From assembly GCA_964352715.1 (NCBI GenBank), contig CAYGSU010000084.1:1-14731 (forward strand): a stretch of 14,731 bases of DNA, written 5' to 3'. Below are positions 6,342 to 12,915 of this stretch, in pieces; position 1 is the stretch's first letter, and every line of letters starts with the position of its first letter. Below the pieces are notes generated by a model. That model made no database searches and was not told the DNA's origin. It saw only the letters and a list, made by a program, of their open reading frames with translations. Made by a program: the position numbers and the translations under genes. Source of the stretch: JAVKBW01 sp964352715 (GTDB lineage: Bacteria; Pseudomonadota; Alphaproteobacteria; UBA8366; Aestuariispiraceae).

Positions 6342-7649
6342 TTGACCGATACAGACGGGCTGGACATTGCGATCAGAGGCGGCGCGTTTATCAGAACGCC
6401 GCCCGATATTCGTCTGATGACACCCTATGTGCTTCTGGAGCAGGAAGACTGGTTCGAGGAGGACCTTGCGTTCCTGCGGCGTTTTCTGAAACCCGGCATG
6501 AAGGCGCTCGATATTGGCGCCAGTTACGGCAGCGTCACGGCGGCGATGGCGCAGGCGGTCGGGCCGGACGGCTCGGTGATCGCCTTTGAGCCGACCCCGT
6601 CGACATCCGGTTACCTGAAACAGTCGATGGCGGCGTTTCCACAGGTTCAGTGCCTGACCATTGGCCTCGGTCAGAAAGACGGCGAAATGCCTCTGACCAA
6701 GGCGGAAAACTCGGAACTGAACACATTCTTCCCGGCAGACGGAGATTTGCCGGAAAATATTACCGTGCCGGTGCGGCGGCTGTCTTCTCTGGCGGAAGAA
6801 ATGGACCTGTCCGGGGTCGACTTCGTGAAACTGGATACGGAAGGGTCGGAAAAATCTATCGTGCAGGGTGGTTGGTCGGTTTTCGCCGAACAGTCGCCGG
6901 TCGTGATGTTCGACCTGAAACTTGGCAACGATATCGATCGCGATCTGGTCGACGAACTGAAGTTTGTCGGCTACGAAATGTTCGTCTACGCGCCCGGCCT
7001 CGGCGCGCTGATCCCGCTGGATAAATCGCGGGTCGACGAATACGTGCTGAACCTGTTCGCGGTGAAGCGGGACCGCTTTGACAGTCTGCAGGAAGCTGAA
7101 TTGCTGGTGCCCTATTGGCCGCCGTTGGCACGGCCCGACTTTGACCCGGAAGGCCCGCCTGACAAACGCCTGGCGGCGTGGCTGAATATCGAAAAACTGC
7201 TGATCCCGGCGGCAAAGCAGGCGGATTCCCTGAACGATGTGCTGAATTTCGCGAGGATCGCCTGGGCGCTGGGCCGCCGTGGTGGGGCGGTGCGGGCGCT
7301 GGGCGATGCAATCGAAATGGTTCATACCGGCATGATCGCCGATCCGGCGGTGGTTCGCGCCATCAACCCGGAATTTGAAAACATTCACTGGCGCGACCGC
7401 CAGTTCGACTGGGTGAAGGCCTACGCCTATGCGGGCTATGAAAAGATGCGGTCGTTCTCGTCCTATTTCGGCGGCGACGAGACGCTGAAGCTGCTCGATT
7501 GGCTCAGTGACACGCAATATCACTCGCCGGAAATGGAACGGCGCCGGCAATTGCTGCAAATCCGCTCCGGCAAGCGCGACCGGCCGGAATTCCATCCCGT
7601 CTTCGACAAAGCCGAGGAGTTGCACCTGAATGCCGACTTCTGGCGCTGA
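6342..7649 (+). CDS. FkbM-family SAM-dependent methyltransferase, copy 1
   Basis: A 435-residue protein with an N-terminal FkbM-type methyltransferase domain, the family that O-methylates sugars or natural products with S-adenosylmethionine. SAM-binding motif I is LDIGASYG (56-63), followed by VIAFEPTP with Glu83 for ribose binding. FVKLDTEGSE (162-171) matches the family's IDxEGxE motif. IRLMTPYVLLEQEDWFEED (23-41) precedes the domain. Beyond about residue 240 is a helical C-terminal region I do not recognise, ending in ERRRQLLQIRSGKR. The start is TTG at 6342, with AGGAG six bases upstream, because its N-terminus then aligns with the second copy. ATG at 6198 would add 48 mostly Arg/Gly residues with no counterpart in the paralog. 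It overlaps copy 2 by 20 bases. The substrate is unknown; lipopolysaccharide or capsule sugars, or a glycosylated surface protein, are possible. Confidence 0.85.
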   Translation: MTDTDGLDIAIRGGAFIRTPPDIRLMTPYVLLEQEDWFEEDLAFLRRFLKPGMKALDIGASYGSVTAAMAQAVGPDGSVIAFEPTPSTSGYLKQSMAAFPQVQCLTIGLGQKDGEMPLTKAENSELNTFFPADGDLPENITVPVRRLSSLAEEMDLSGVDFVKLDTEGSEKSIVQGGWSVFAEQSPVVMFDLKLGNDIDRDLVDELKFVGYEMFVYAPGLGALIPLDKSRVDEYVLNLFAVKRDRFDSLQEAELLVPYWPPLARPDFDPEGPPDKRLAAWLNIEKLLIPAAKQADSLNDVLNFARIAWALGRRGGAVRALGDAIEMVHTGMIADPAVVRAINPEFENIHWRDRQFDWVKAYAYAGYEKMRSFSSYFGGDETLKLLDWLSDTQYHSPEMERRRQLLQIRSGKRDRPEFHPVFDKAEELHLNADFWR

Positions 7650-8517
7650 CGGACACCCACACGGTTTCGATATCGCCGTTGCCGGCAGCGCGACCATTCG
7701 CACGCCGGCGAATATCCGGTTGATGACACCTTATATACTGCTGGAACAGGAAGACTGGTTCGAAGAGGAAACCGGGTTTCTGCGCGGGCTGATCCAGCCC
7801 GGCGAAACGGTTATCGATATCGGGGCGAATTACGGCGTCTATGCAGCGACACTTGCAGTAGCCGTCGGCGACAAAGGCAGGGTTCTGGCTGTCGAACCGG
7901 CGGCATCAACCGCCCGTTATCTGAAGGCAACGCTGTCCGGCTTTCCGCATGCCGATGTGGTGCAGGCCGCGCTGGGCGAGGTCGAGGGCGATGCCTGCCT
8001 GACGACAGATGACAATTCCGAAACCAACCGGCTTGTGGAGGCTTCGGGGGAAGGAAGCGCTTCGGAAACCGTCGCCTTGCGCAGGCTTGACGATATCGCC
8101 GCCGAATTCGGGGTCGCTGATCCCGGTTTCATCAAGCTGGATGCCGAAGGNNNNNNNNNNNNNNNNNNNNNNNNNNNNNNNNNNNNNNNNNNNNNNNNNN
8201 NNNNNNNNNNNNNNNNNNNNNNNNNNNNNNNNNNNNNNNNNNNNNNNNNNCGCGATCTGTCCTGGCTGACCGCCGCGACCGTCACCGCTTATGAACGGGC
8301 GCGAAACTATTCATCCTATTTTGCCGATGCATCGACCTTGCCGCTGCTGGACCGGTTACGGGAAACGCCACACGCCACGCCGGAAATGTTGCGCCGTCGG
8401 CAGTTGATGCAGGTGCGGTCCGGACAGCGCCGGCGGCTGGAATGGGAACCCGGCTTCGATATGGCGACCCAGCCTAACCAGTCGATCTGGCGCGGCGAGA
8501 CGGAACTGGGTCTTTAG
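7630..8517 (+). CDS. FkbM-family SAM-dependent methyltransferase, copy 2 (interrupted by assembly gap)
   Basis: A paralog of the preceding gene. Motifs: IRLMTPYILLEQEDWFEEE (29-47), IDIGANYG (62-69), LAVEPAAS with Glu89, and IKLDAEG (168-174), immediately before the N run at 8151-8250. After the gap the frame resumes at RDLSWL and aligns without gaps to copy 1, through the shared YSSYF and RRRQL-QVRSG motifs, to a short divergent tail. The ATG at 7630 has AGGAG ten bases upstream, inside the 3' end of copy 1, so translation is probably coupled. The frame is consistent on both sides of the gap, so the gene is likely intact. By comparison with copy 1 about 550 bases are missing, giving a true protein near 446 residues. 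The product probably methylates a related but different acceptor. Its stop overlaps a converging small gene by four bases. Confidence 0.82.
   Translation: MPTSGADGHPHGFDIAVAGSATIRTPANIRLMTPYILLEQEDWFEEETGFLRGLIQPGETVIDIGANYGVYAATLAVAVGDKGRVLAVEPAASTARYLKATLSGFPHADVVQAALGEVEGDACLTTDDNSETNRLVEASGEGSASETVALRRLDDIAAEFGVADPGFIKLDAEXXXXXXXXXXXXXXXXXXXXXXXXXXXXXXXXXXRDLSWLTAATVTAYERARNYSSYFADASTLPLLDRLRETPHATPEMLRRRQLMQVRSGQRRRLEWEPGFDMATQPNQSIWRGETELGL
8151..8250. other. Assembly gap (100 N)
   Basis: A run of exactly 100 N, the conventional placeholder for a scaffold gap of unknown size. It lies inside the second FkbM gene. Coordinates downstream of here are therefore relative to the placeholder and not to the real chromosome. 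Confidence 0.97.
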
Positions 8518-8672
8518 CCTTCTTTGGCCGGGGGTTCGTCGCGCGGCATTTCCTTCTGGATCATGTCGAGGATCTTGACCGCCAGATCATAGGGCATGTC
8601 CATCTGGATGGTGACCTTCATCGTGTCAGGCAGTCCTTCGGAACCGACGAATTCTAGCACTTTTTCCGACAT
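8514..8672 (-). CDS. Uncharacterised 52-residue protein (small paralog 1)
   Basis: A 52-residue frame from ATG at 8672 to TAA at 8514-8516, beginning MSEKVLEFVGSEGLPDTMKV. I do not recognise the family. It is supported by AGGAG ten bases upstream of the ATG and, above all, by ungapped similarity to the neighbouring 95-residue protein from residue 1 to about 42: 10 identities and many conservative changes, including E7, G10, S11, V20, M24, P27, A31 and L35. The predicted layout is two short strands followed by an amphipathic helix (A31-K40). It is rich in Met and acidic residues, with no signal peptide or membrane segment. It lies 35 bases downstream of its paralog in the same orientation, probably one transcript, and its stop overlaps the converging methyltransferase stop by four bases. 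Confidence 0.72.
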   Translation of the reverse strand: MSEKVLEFVGSEGLPDTMKVTIQMDMPYDLAVKILDMIQKEMPRDEPPAKEG

Positions 8673-8707
8673 GGATCGGTTTCTCCTGCGTTAATACGAT
8701 GCGGTGT

Positions 8708-8995
8708 TCAGCCGGCGCTGCCGGCTTTTTCGGTTTCGGCCGATGCGCCCTTGCCGCGTTTGGCTTTGGCGGCCTCGGTTTTGGCGGCCTTGCGGGCAGC
8801 GGCTTCGGCCTTGCGGCGTTCAGCTTCTTCCCGTTTTGCGGCGGCTTCATCCGCCTTCTGTTCCGCCAACTGGTGTTCGCGCACGATTTCCAGCACCGCC
8901 ATGGCCTGTTTGTGCGGCAAAACCATGTCCAGTTTGACGTGAATCTGGCCGCCCGGTGTGTTCGACCCGCTGAGTTCGATTGTCTTGTCAGTCAT
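8708..8995 (-). CDS. Uncharacterised 95-residue protein with Ala/Lys/Glu-rich helical tail (small paralog 2)
   Basis: A 95-residue protein starting MTDKTIELSGSNTPGGQIHV. Residues 1-42 align without gaps to the 52-residue neighbour, so both probably share one small strand-strand-helix domain. Residues 43-95 are almost wholly Ala, Lys, Arg and Glu, predicting a long charged helix or coiled coil with a basic end (KAAKTEAAKAKRGKG). GGAG lies about 11 bases before the ATG. I do not recognise the domain. It is the first gene of a two-gene minus-strand unit transcribed away from the T6SS operon. The tail suggests oligomerisation or binding to another protein or nucleic acid. Low-complexity Ala/Lys frames can be false, but the matching N-terminal domain in the next gene argues this one is real. 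Confidence 0.72.
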   Translation of the reverse strand: MTDKTIELSGSNTPGGQIHVKLDMVLPHKQAMAVLEIVREHQLAEQKADEAAAKREEAERRKAEAAARKAAKTEAAKAKRGKGASAETEKAGSAG

Positions 8996-9323
8996 GCGTC
9001 ATTCATCTCCGCGTTGCGACCTTGATACCGCGCTCCACCCATCCTGTCTATCGGCAGATGCCGGATTTTCAGGCGGTTTTTTCGATCGCGCCGCAACAGC
9101 CTGCAATATTCGCCTATGCACTGACATGGGCATGTACAGATGTTGAGGACTAGAAAGAGCCAAGCATTGGATGTGAATCCAGCGGCGTTATACTTTCTGT
9201 TTAACTATAAATATTAAAAGTGAACGCTTGCATTACTTCACACATTAACGTTTACTTCCGCGTAATAGAAGGCGTGCAGACAATATTGCCCGCCACCAGA
9301 TTGAATTTTTTAAGGATTTGGTT
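8996..9323. promoter_or_regulatory. Divergent intergenic region upstream of the T6SS operon
   Basis: 328 bases with no credible gene between the small-protein pair (leftward) and tssB (rightward). The left part is of ordinary composition; 9181-9240 is about one-third GC. Seen in it: a dyad TGGAT (9168-9172) and ATCCA (9177-9181); two TTACTTC copies at 9233-9239 and 9252-9258, 19 bases apart; and a weak sigma70-like pair TTGCAT (9228-9233) and TTTACT (9251-9256) with 17-base spacing, which would overlap those repeats. No sigma54 (-24/-12) element, used by some T6SS promoters, was found. AAGGA at 9312-9316 is the tssB ribosome-binding site. Confidence 0.45.
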
Positions 9324-9845
9324 ATGTCGGAAAGTATCCAGCATAAACTTGATCGGGTGCGCCCGCCGCGCGTTCAGATCACCTACGATGTCGAAATCGG
9401 CGGCGCGATCCAGATGAAGGAACTGCCTTTCGTCATGGGCATCATGGCCGACCTGTCCGGCAATCCGACGGAACCGCTGCCCAAGTTGAAAGACCGCAAG
9501 TTCGTCGAGATCGACCGCGACAATTTCAACGATATCATGGCGGCGACGTCACCGCGCGTCACCTTCCAGGCCGACAACAAGCTGGCGGAAGACGGCGAAG
9601 ACGCCGGCAAGATGAATGTCGAGCTGAATTTCCGGTCGATGGACGATTTCGATCCCGTTTCGGTCGTCAATCAGATTGAGCCGCTGCGCAAGCTGTACGA
9701 AGCGCGGTCACGGCTTACCGATCTCCTGACCAAGCTGGATGGCAACGACGATCTCGACCAGTTGTTGCAGGCGATGGTTTCCGATGCTGACAAGCAGTCG
9801 GAAGTGAAGAAATTGTTGGAGGACGCCAAGGGCGACGACTCGTAA
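9324..9845 (+). CDS. tssB: T6SS contractile sheath small subunit TssB
   Basis: A 173-residue TssB (VipA/ImpB), which pairs with TssC to build the cytoplasmic contractile sheath that drives the T6SS needle. Family features: SIQHKLDRVRPPRVQITYDVE near the N-terminus, the LPFVMGIMADLSG segment (about 35-47), DRKFVEIDRDNFNDIMAATSPRVTF, LNFRSMDDFDPVSVVNQIEPLRKLYEAR, and a C-terminal helix (LTDLLTKLDGNDDLDQLLQAM) typical of the TssC-interacting end. ATG at 9324 is chosen: AAGGA lies seven bases upstream and the product starts MSESIQHKL; the frame's earlier TTG at 9318 would add only two residues. First gene of the operon, downstream of an AT-rich control region. The length is normal. Confidence 0.95.
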   Translation: MSESIQHKLDRVRPPRVQITYDVEIGGAIQMKELPFVMGIMADLSGNPTEPLPKLKDRKFVEIDRDNFNDIMAATSPRVTFQADNKLAEDGEDAGKMNVELNFRSMDDFDPVSVVNQIEPLRKLYEARSRLTDLLTKLDGNDDLDQLLQAMVSDADKQSEVKKLLEDAKGDDS

Positions 9846-9897
9846 CGCCGCAGCACGACTTAAGCTGACGGATTGACGATCGCTAAGGGGAACAGGG

Positions 9898-11349
9898 ATG
9901 GCCGACGAAACCCAAGAACTTAACCTGCTGGAACAGATCATGACCGAGGGCAAACTTGCCCGCGATCCTGAACAGCAGGGTTATGCACGTGATCTGATTG
10001 GCGAGTTTATCGACAGCGTGGTGGCCGAAGGCTCCGACGTGTCGAGCGACACCGTTGCGATGATCAACCAGAAAATTGCGGAAATCGATGCGCTGATCGG
10101 CGATCAGCTCAACGAGATCATGCATGCCGAGGAATTCCAGGAAATCGAATCCACCTGGCGCGGCATGCACTATCTGGTGATGAACACGGAAACCAGCACC
10201 CGGCTGAAACTGCGGGTGCTGAACACCAACAAGAAAGATCTTCTCACCGATCTCGAAAAGGCTGTCGAATTTGACCAGTCGGCCCTGTTCAAGAAGGTCT
10301 ATGAAGAAGAATACGGCACGTTTGGCGGCGCGCCGTTCACGTGTCTGCTTGGCAATTTTGAATTCGGCCGTCACCCGCAGGATATGGCGCTGCTGAACAA
10401 GCTGGCTGAAGTTGCCGCCGCGGCCCATGCGCCGCTGCTGAGCGCGGCAAACCCGCGCCTGTTCGACATGGACAGCTTCACCGAACTGGGCGTGCCGCGC
10501 GATCTGGCGAAGATTTTCGAAAGCGCCGAGCTGATCAAGTGGCGGTCGTTCCGCGACAGCGAAGACAGCCGCTATGTCGCGCTGACGCTGCCGCATATCC
10601 TGCTGCGTCTGCCTTACGGTCCGAATACCGTACCGGTTGAAGGCATGAATTTCGTCGAGGATGTCGACGGACGCGACCACAAGAAATACCTCTGGGGCAA
10701 CGCGGCCTGGGCCTTGGGCGCGCGGATTACCGACGCCTTTGCCAAACACAGCTGGCTGGCGGCCATTCGCGGTGTCGAAGGCGGCGGTCTGGTGCAGGGT
10801 CTTCCAACCCATACCTTCATGACGGACGAAGGCGATATCGCGCTGAAATGCCCGACGGAAATCGCCATCACCGACCGGCGTGAAAAGGAACTGTCGGATC
10901 TCGGATTTATCTCGCTCTGCCACTGCAAGGGCACGGACTATGCCGCGTTCTTCGGCGGCCAGACGGCCCAGCATCCGAAGAAATACAATCTCGATATGGC
11001 GAATGCGAATGCCGCCCTGTCGGCGCGGCTGCCGTATGTTCTGAATGCCAGCCGCTTTGCGCACTACATCAAGGCGATCATGCGCGACAAGATCGGCAGC
11101 TTCCTCACCGCCGCCAATGTCGAACAGTACATGAATACCTGGATTGCGAATTACGTGCTGCTGACAGATGACGCGCCGCAGGGCACCAAGGCGAAGTTTC
11201 CGCTGCGGGAAGCCCGTGTGGATGTGCGGGAAATTCCGGGCAAGCCCGGCTCGTACAATGCGACCGTGTTCTTGAAGCCGCATTTCCAGATGGAAGAACT
11301 GACAGCATCGATCAGACTGGTGGCAGAACTGCCGCCGCCAGCGGCCTGA
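9898..11349 (+). CDS. tssC: T6SS contractile sheath large subunit TssC
   Basis: A 483-residue TssC (VipB/ImpC/EvpB), the large sheath subunit. Hallmarks: LLEQIMTEGKLARDPEQQGYARDLIGEFI at the N-terminus, WRGMHYLVMNTETS, LGNFEFGRHPQDMALL, FTELGVPRDLAKIFESAE followed by WRSFRDSEDSRYVALTLPHILLRLPYG, the LWGNAAWALGARI block, GLPTHTF, CPTEIAITDRREKELSDLGFISLCHCKGTDYAAFFGGQT, and C-terminal SRFAHYIKAIMRDKIGSF and WIANYV. AGGGGA sits upstream of the ATG, 52 bases after tssB. Full length and intact, it forms handshake-like beta-strand contacts with TssB in the sheath and is recycled by ClpV in most systems; ClpV is not in this window. Confidence 0.97.
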   Translation: MADETQELNLLEQIMTEGKLARDPEQQGYARDLIGEFIDSVVAEGSDVSSDTVAMINQKIAEIDALIGDQLNEIMHAEEFQEIESTWRGMHYLVMNTETSTRLKLRVLNTNKKDLLTDLEKAVEFDQSALFKKVYEEEYGTFGGAPFTCLLGNFEFGRHPQDMALLNKLAEVAAAAHAPLLSAANPRLFDMDSFTELGVPRDLAKIFESAELIKWRSFRDSEDSRYVALTLPHILLRLPYGPNTVPVEGMNFVEDVDGRDHKKYLWGNAAWALGARITDAFAKHSWLAAIRGVEGGGLVQGLPTHTFMTDEGDIALKCPTEIAITDRREKELSDLGFISLCHCKGTDYAAFFGGQTAQHPKKYNLDMANANAALSARLPYVLNASRFAHYIKAIMRDKIGSFLTAANVEQYMNTWIANYVLLTDDAPQGTKAKFPLREARVDVREIPGKPGSYNATVFLKPHFQMEELTASIRLVAELPPPAA

Positions 11350-11406
11350 TCGGATATTTGGTCGATAACAATCAACGACTGTAAGACGCAATAAAGGATC
11401 TGCACC

Positions 11407-11892
11407 ATGGATGTCCTGGTCATGAAAATCGATGGGATTGAAGGCGAAGCCACCATCGACGGTTACGAAAAACAGATCATGTGCCAATCGTTCTCCCATT
11501 CGGTGCATAACCATCTGCACACGGATGTGTCGAATGTCGGGCGCGCCGTCGGGCGGGTCGAACACAGCGATTTCACCATCCTGAAATACGCCGACAAGGC
11601 TTCACCGTTGCTGAACTTCAAGTGCTGCATCGGCGCCAATGTCGGCACGGTGACGTTCACGGTGTTGCGTGCCTCCGGCGAAAAGGCGCATACGCCGCAG
11701 ATGATCTACACGTTCGAGAACGCCATCGTTTCGACTGTCGCCATCAGCGGCGGCGGCGGCGACAGCCCGGTAGAAACCGTCAGCCTCAACTACACCAAGG
11801 TCAAATGGGAAGTGAAGGTTCAGGACGAAACCAATGCAGAGCCGGGCTCGATTGCTTCTGAATGGGATGTCACCCTGAACAAGGGCGAGTAG
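11407..11892 (+). CDS. hcp: T6SS tube protein Hcp (TssD)
   Basis: A 161-residue Hcp, the hexameric ring protein that stacks into the secreted inner tube and can carry small effectors in its lumen. Family features: MDVLVMKIDGIEGEATIDGY at the N-terminus, the SFSHSV strand, HSDFTILKYADKASPLLNF (the tight-turn region with KxxDKASP), a KAHTPQMIYTFENAIVSTVA stretch, and the SLNYTKVKWEV strand near the C-terminus. Length is typical for Hcp with no C-terminal effector domain, so this is a structural tube protein and not an evolved Hcp. It lies 57 bases after tssC with AAGGA upstream, and is followed 34 bases later by an unknown basic protein that may be its cargo or an assembly partner. Confidence 0.95.
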   Translation: MDVLVMKIDGIEGEATIDGYEKQIMCQSFSHSVHNHLHTDVSNVGRAVGRVEHSDFTILKYADKASPLLNFKCCIGANVGTVTFTVLRASGEKAHTPQMIYTFENAIVSTVAISGGGGDSPVETVSLNYTKVKWEVKVQDETNAEPGSIASEWDVTLNKGE

Positions 11893-11926
11893 GCTGATCC
11901 TGAAGCGGCCCGGACAGGTGTAGAAT

Positions 11927-12418
11927 ATGCCCGCTGATATCAATGCCGACACAAGTCTCAGCGACCTTCCCGGCTATGTCCGAAAATCGTTTCGCGGGTC
12001 GGTCAAGAAGATCCGTCTGAAACCGGGAACCCTGGTCTATGTTCTCAGCAAGAAAAAGGTCATCGGCGCGGGCGCGCTGGAACCGGTCAATCCGTGGTGG
12101 TCGATCTACAAACCGTTCAAGGGTGATCCCGGCTATGAAGGTCGGGTGCAGTTTGCCTCACGGTCGAAAGCCGACCTGATCGATGTTCTGAAAGACACGG
12201 CTGCCTTTGATGGAAAAAAAGCCGGCGGCCGCTATGTCGTTGTCGGCAAGTTGCGGGTTCCTGTCTGGGGCTTCTACGGAATCATCCGCCGCAAGGGCGT
12301 CAGCACCGCATCGGCCCGTCCCGGCGCGAAAGACAATCTGGATCGTCCTTACCAGATTTACATTCCCGGGCTCGATGAACACGCCATTCGGCGCGCCAAA
12401 GTCCACCCGGCCTTCTAG
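11927..12418 (+). CDS. Uncharacterised basic protein encoded between hcp and tssE
   Basis: A 163-residue protein I do not recognise; it is not one of the conserved T6SS core subunits. It is strongly basic (30 Lys/Arg against 14 Asp/Glu), with no signal peptide or membrane helix. Visible segments: LKPGTLVYVLS (31-41), NPWWSIYKPF (55-64), QFASRSKADLIDVLKDTAAF (75-94), GRYVVVGKLRVPVWGFYGIIRRKG (101-124), a disordered-looking Ala/Gly stretch (125-138) and RPYQIYIPGLDEHAIRR (140-156). The alternation predicts a compact alpha-beta domain with several aromatic-rich strands. It sits in the operon 34 bases after hcp and 11 bases before tssE, so it is co-transcribed with the structural genes. Candidates are an Hcp-loaded effector, an Hcp or tail adaptor, or a lineage-specific baseplate accessory. 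AGGTG seven bases upstream supports the ATG. Confidence 0.8.
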   Translation: MPADINADTSLSDLPGYVRKSFRGSVKKIRLKPGTLVYVLSKKKVIGAGALEPVNPWWSIYKPFKGDPGYEGRVQFASRSKADLIDVLKDTAAFDGKKAGGRYVVVGKLRVPVWGFYGIIRRKGVSTASARPGAKDNLDRPYQIYIPGLDEHAIRRAKVHPAF

Positions 12419-12429
12419 GGCGTCGCAAG

Positions 12430-12888
12430 ATGCGCCCGTTGCAACAATTCGAAGGCGCCCCGGTTCCGTTATTTGACCGGCTGTCCGACGATGCGCCCGG
12501 TGTCCGGGCCGAAGCTGAACCGCGCCGGGTGCTTGACCTGGACGGTCTCATGGCGTCGGTCGCGCGGGAAATCGAAACCCTTCTCAACACAAGGTGTCCG
12601 CTGAAGGAAGAGGATATCGATTACAAGACCCGCAGTGTCATTGACTACGGGCTGATTGATATAACGCCCTATTTCACCCGTTCGGTTGATGATCGGCGCC
12701 GACTTTCGCAGCATATCGCCCGAACGATTGCTGTATATGAACCCAGACTGACGCGGGTATCGGTGACGATCGCGGATATGTCGCGTGAAACCCACAGGCT
12801 GTTGGCGCGGGTCGATGGTGCCGTGCGCTTCGGTTCGGTTGTGCATCCGGTTTCGTTTCCGGTGCATGTCTCGCAGGGCGACGAGTGA
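12430..12888 (+). CDS. tssE: T6SS baseplate protein TssE (gp25-like)
   Basis: A 152-residue TssE, the gp25-like wedge protein that links the baseplate to the first sheath ring. Family features: VPLFDRLSDD near the N-terminus, a helix leading to ETLLNTRCPL (residues 49-58), RSVIDYGLIDITPY (68-81) as the conserved SVxxYG-x-x-D block, and IAVYEPRLTRVSVTI (100-114), the EPRL core of gp25-like proteins. ATG at 12430 has AGGGCG about seven bases upstream, within the spacer left by the preceding gene's stop. Length is normal and all core motifs are present. TssF begins 27 bases downstream. Confidence 0.93.
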   Translation: MRPLQQFEGAPVPLFDRLSDDAPGVRAEAEPRRVLDLDGLMASVAREIETLLNTRCPLKEEDIDYKTRSVIDYGLIDITPYFTRSVDDRRRLSQHIARTIAVYEPRLTRVSVTIADMSRETHRLLARVDGAVRFGSVVHPVSFPVHVSQGDE

Positions 12889-12915
12889 TGCCGGATCGGG
12901 AGAAAGGCGGTCGGG

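Noticed and set aside
6207..7703. A 498-codon minus-strand open frame opposite the first FkbM gene
   Set aside because: Composition is Arg/His/Gln-rich and structureless, while the plus-strand frame carries intact SAM-binding motifs and a paralog.
8958..9146. A 62-codon plus-strand open frame upstream of the T6SS operon
   Set aside because: It begins within the small minus-strand gene, has no good ribosome-binding site and no protein-like pattern.
8996..9323. A sigma54 promoter for the T6SS operon
   Set aside because: Some T6SS operons use one, so I searched for GG-N10-GC spaced elements of the TGGCAC/TTGC type, but no acceptable match was found.
9883..11565. A 560-codon open frame on the minus strand opposite tssC and hcp
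   Set aside because: It is the antisense shadow of clearly recognised tssC and hcp. It is His/Arg/Gln-rich, matches no family, and arises from codon bias in GC-rich coding DNA.
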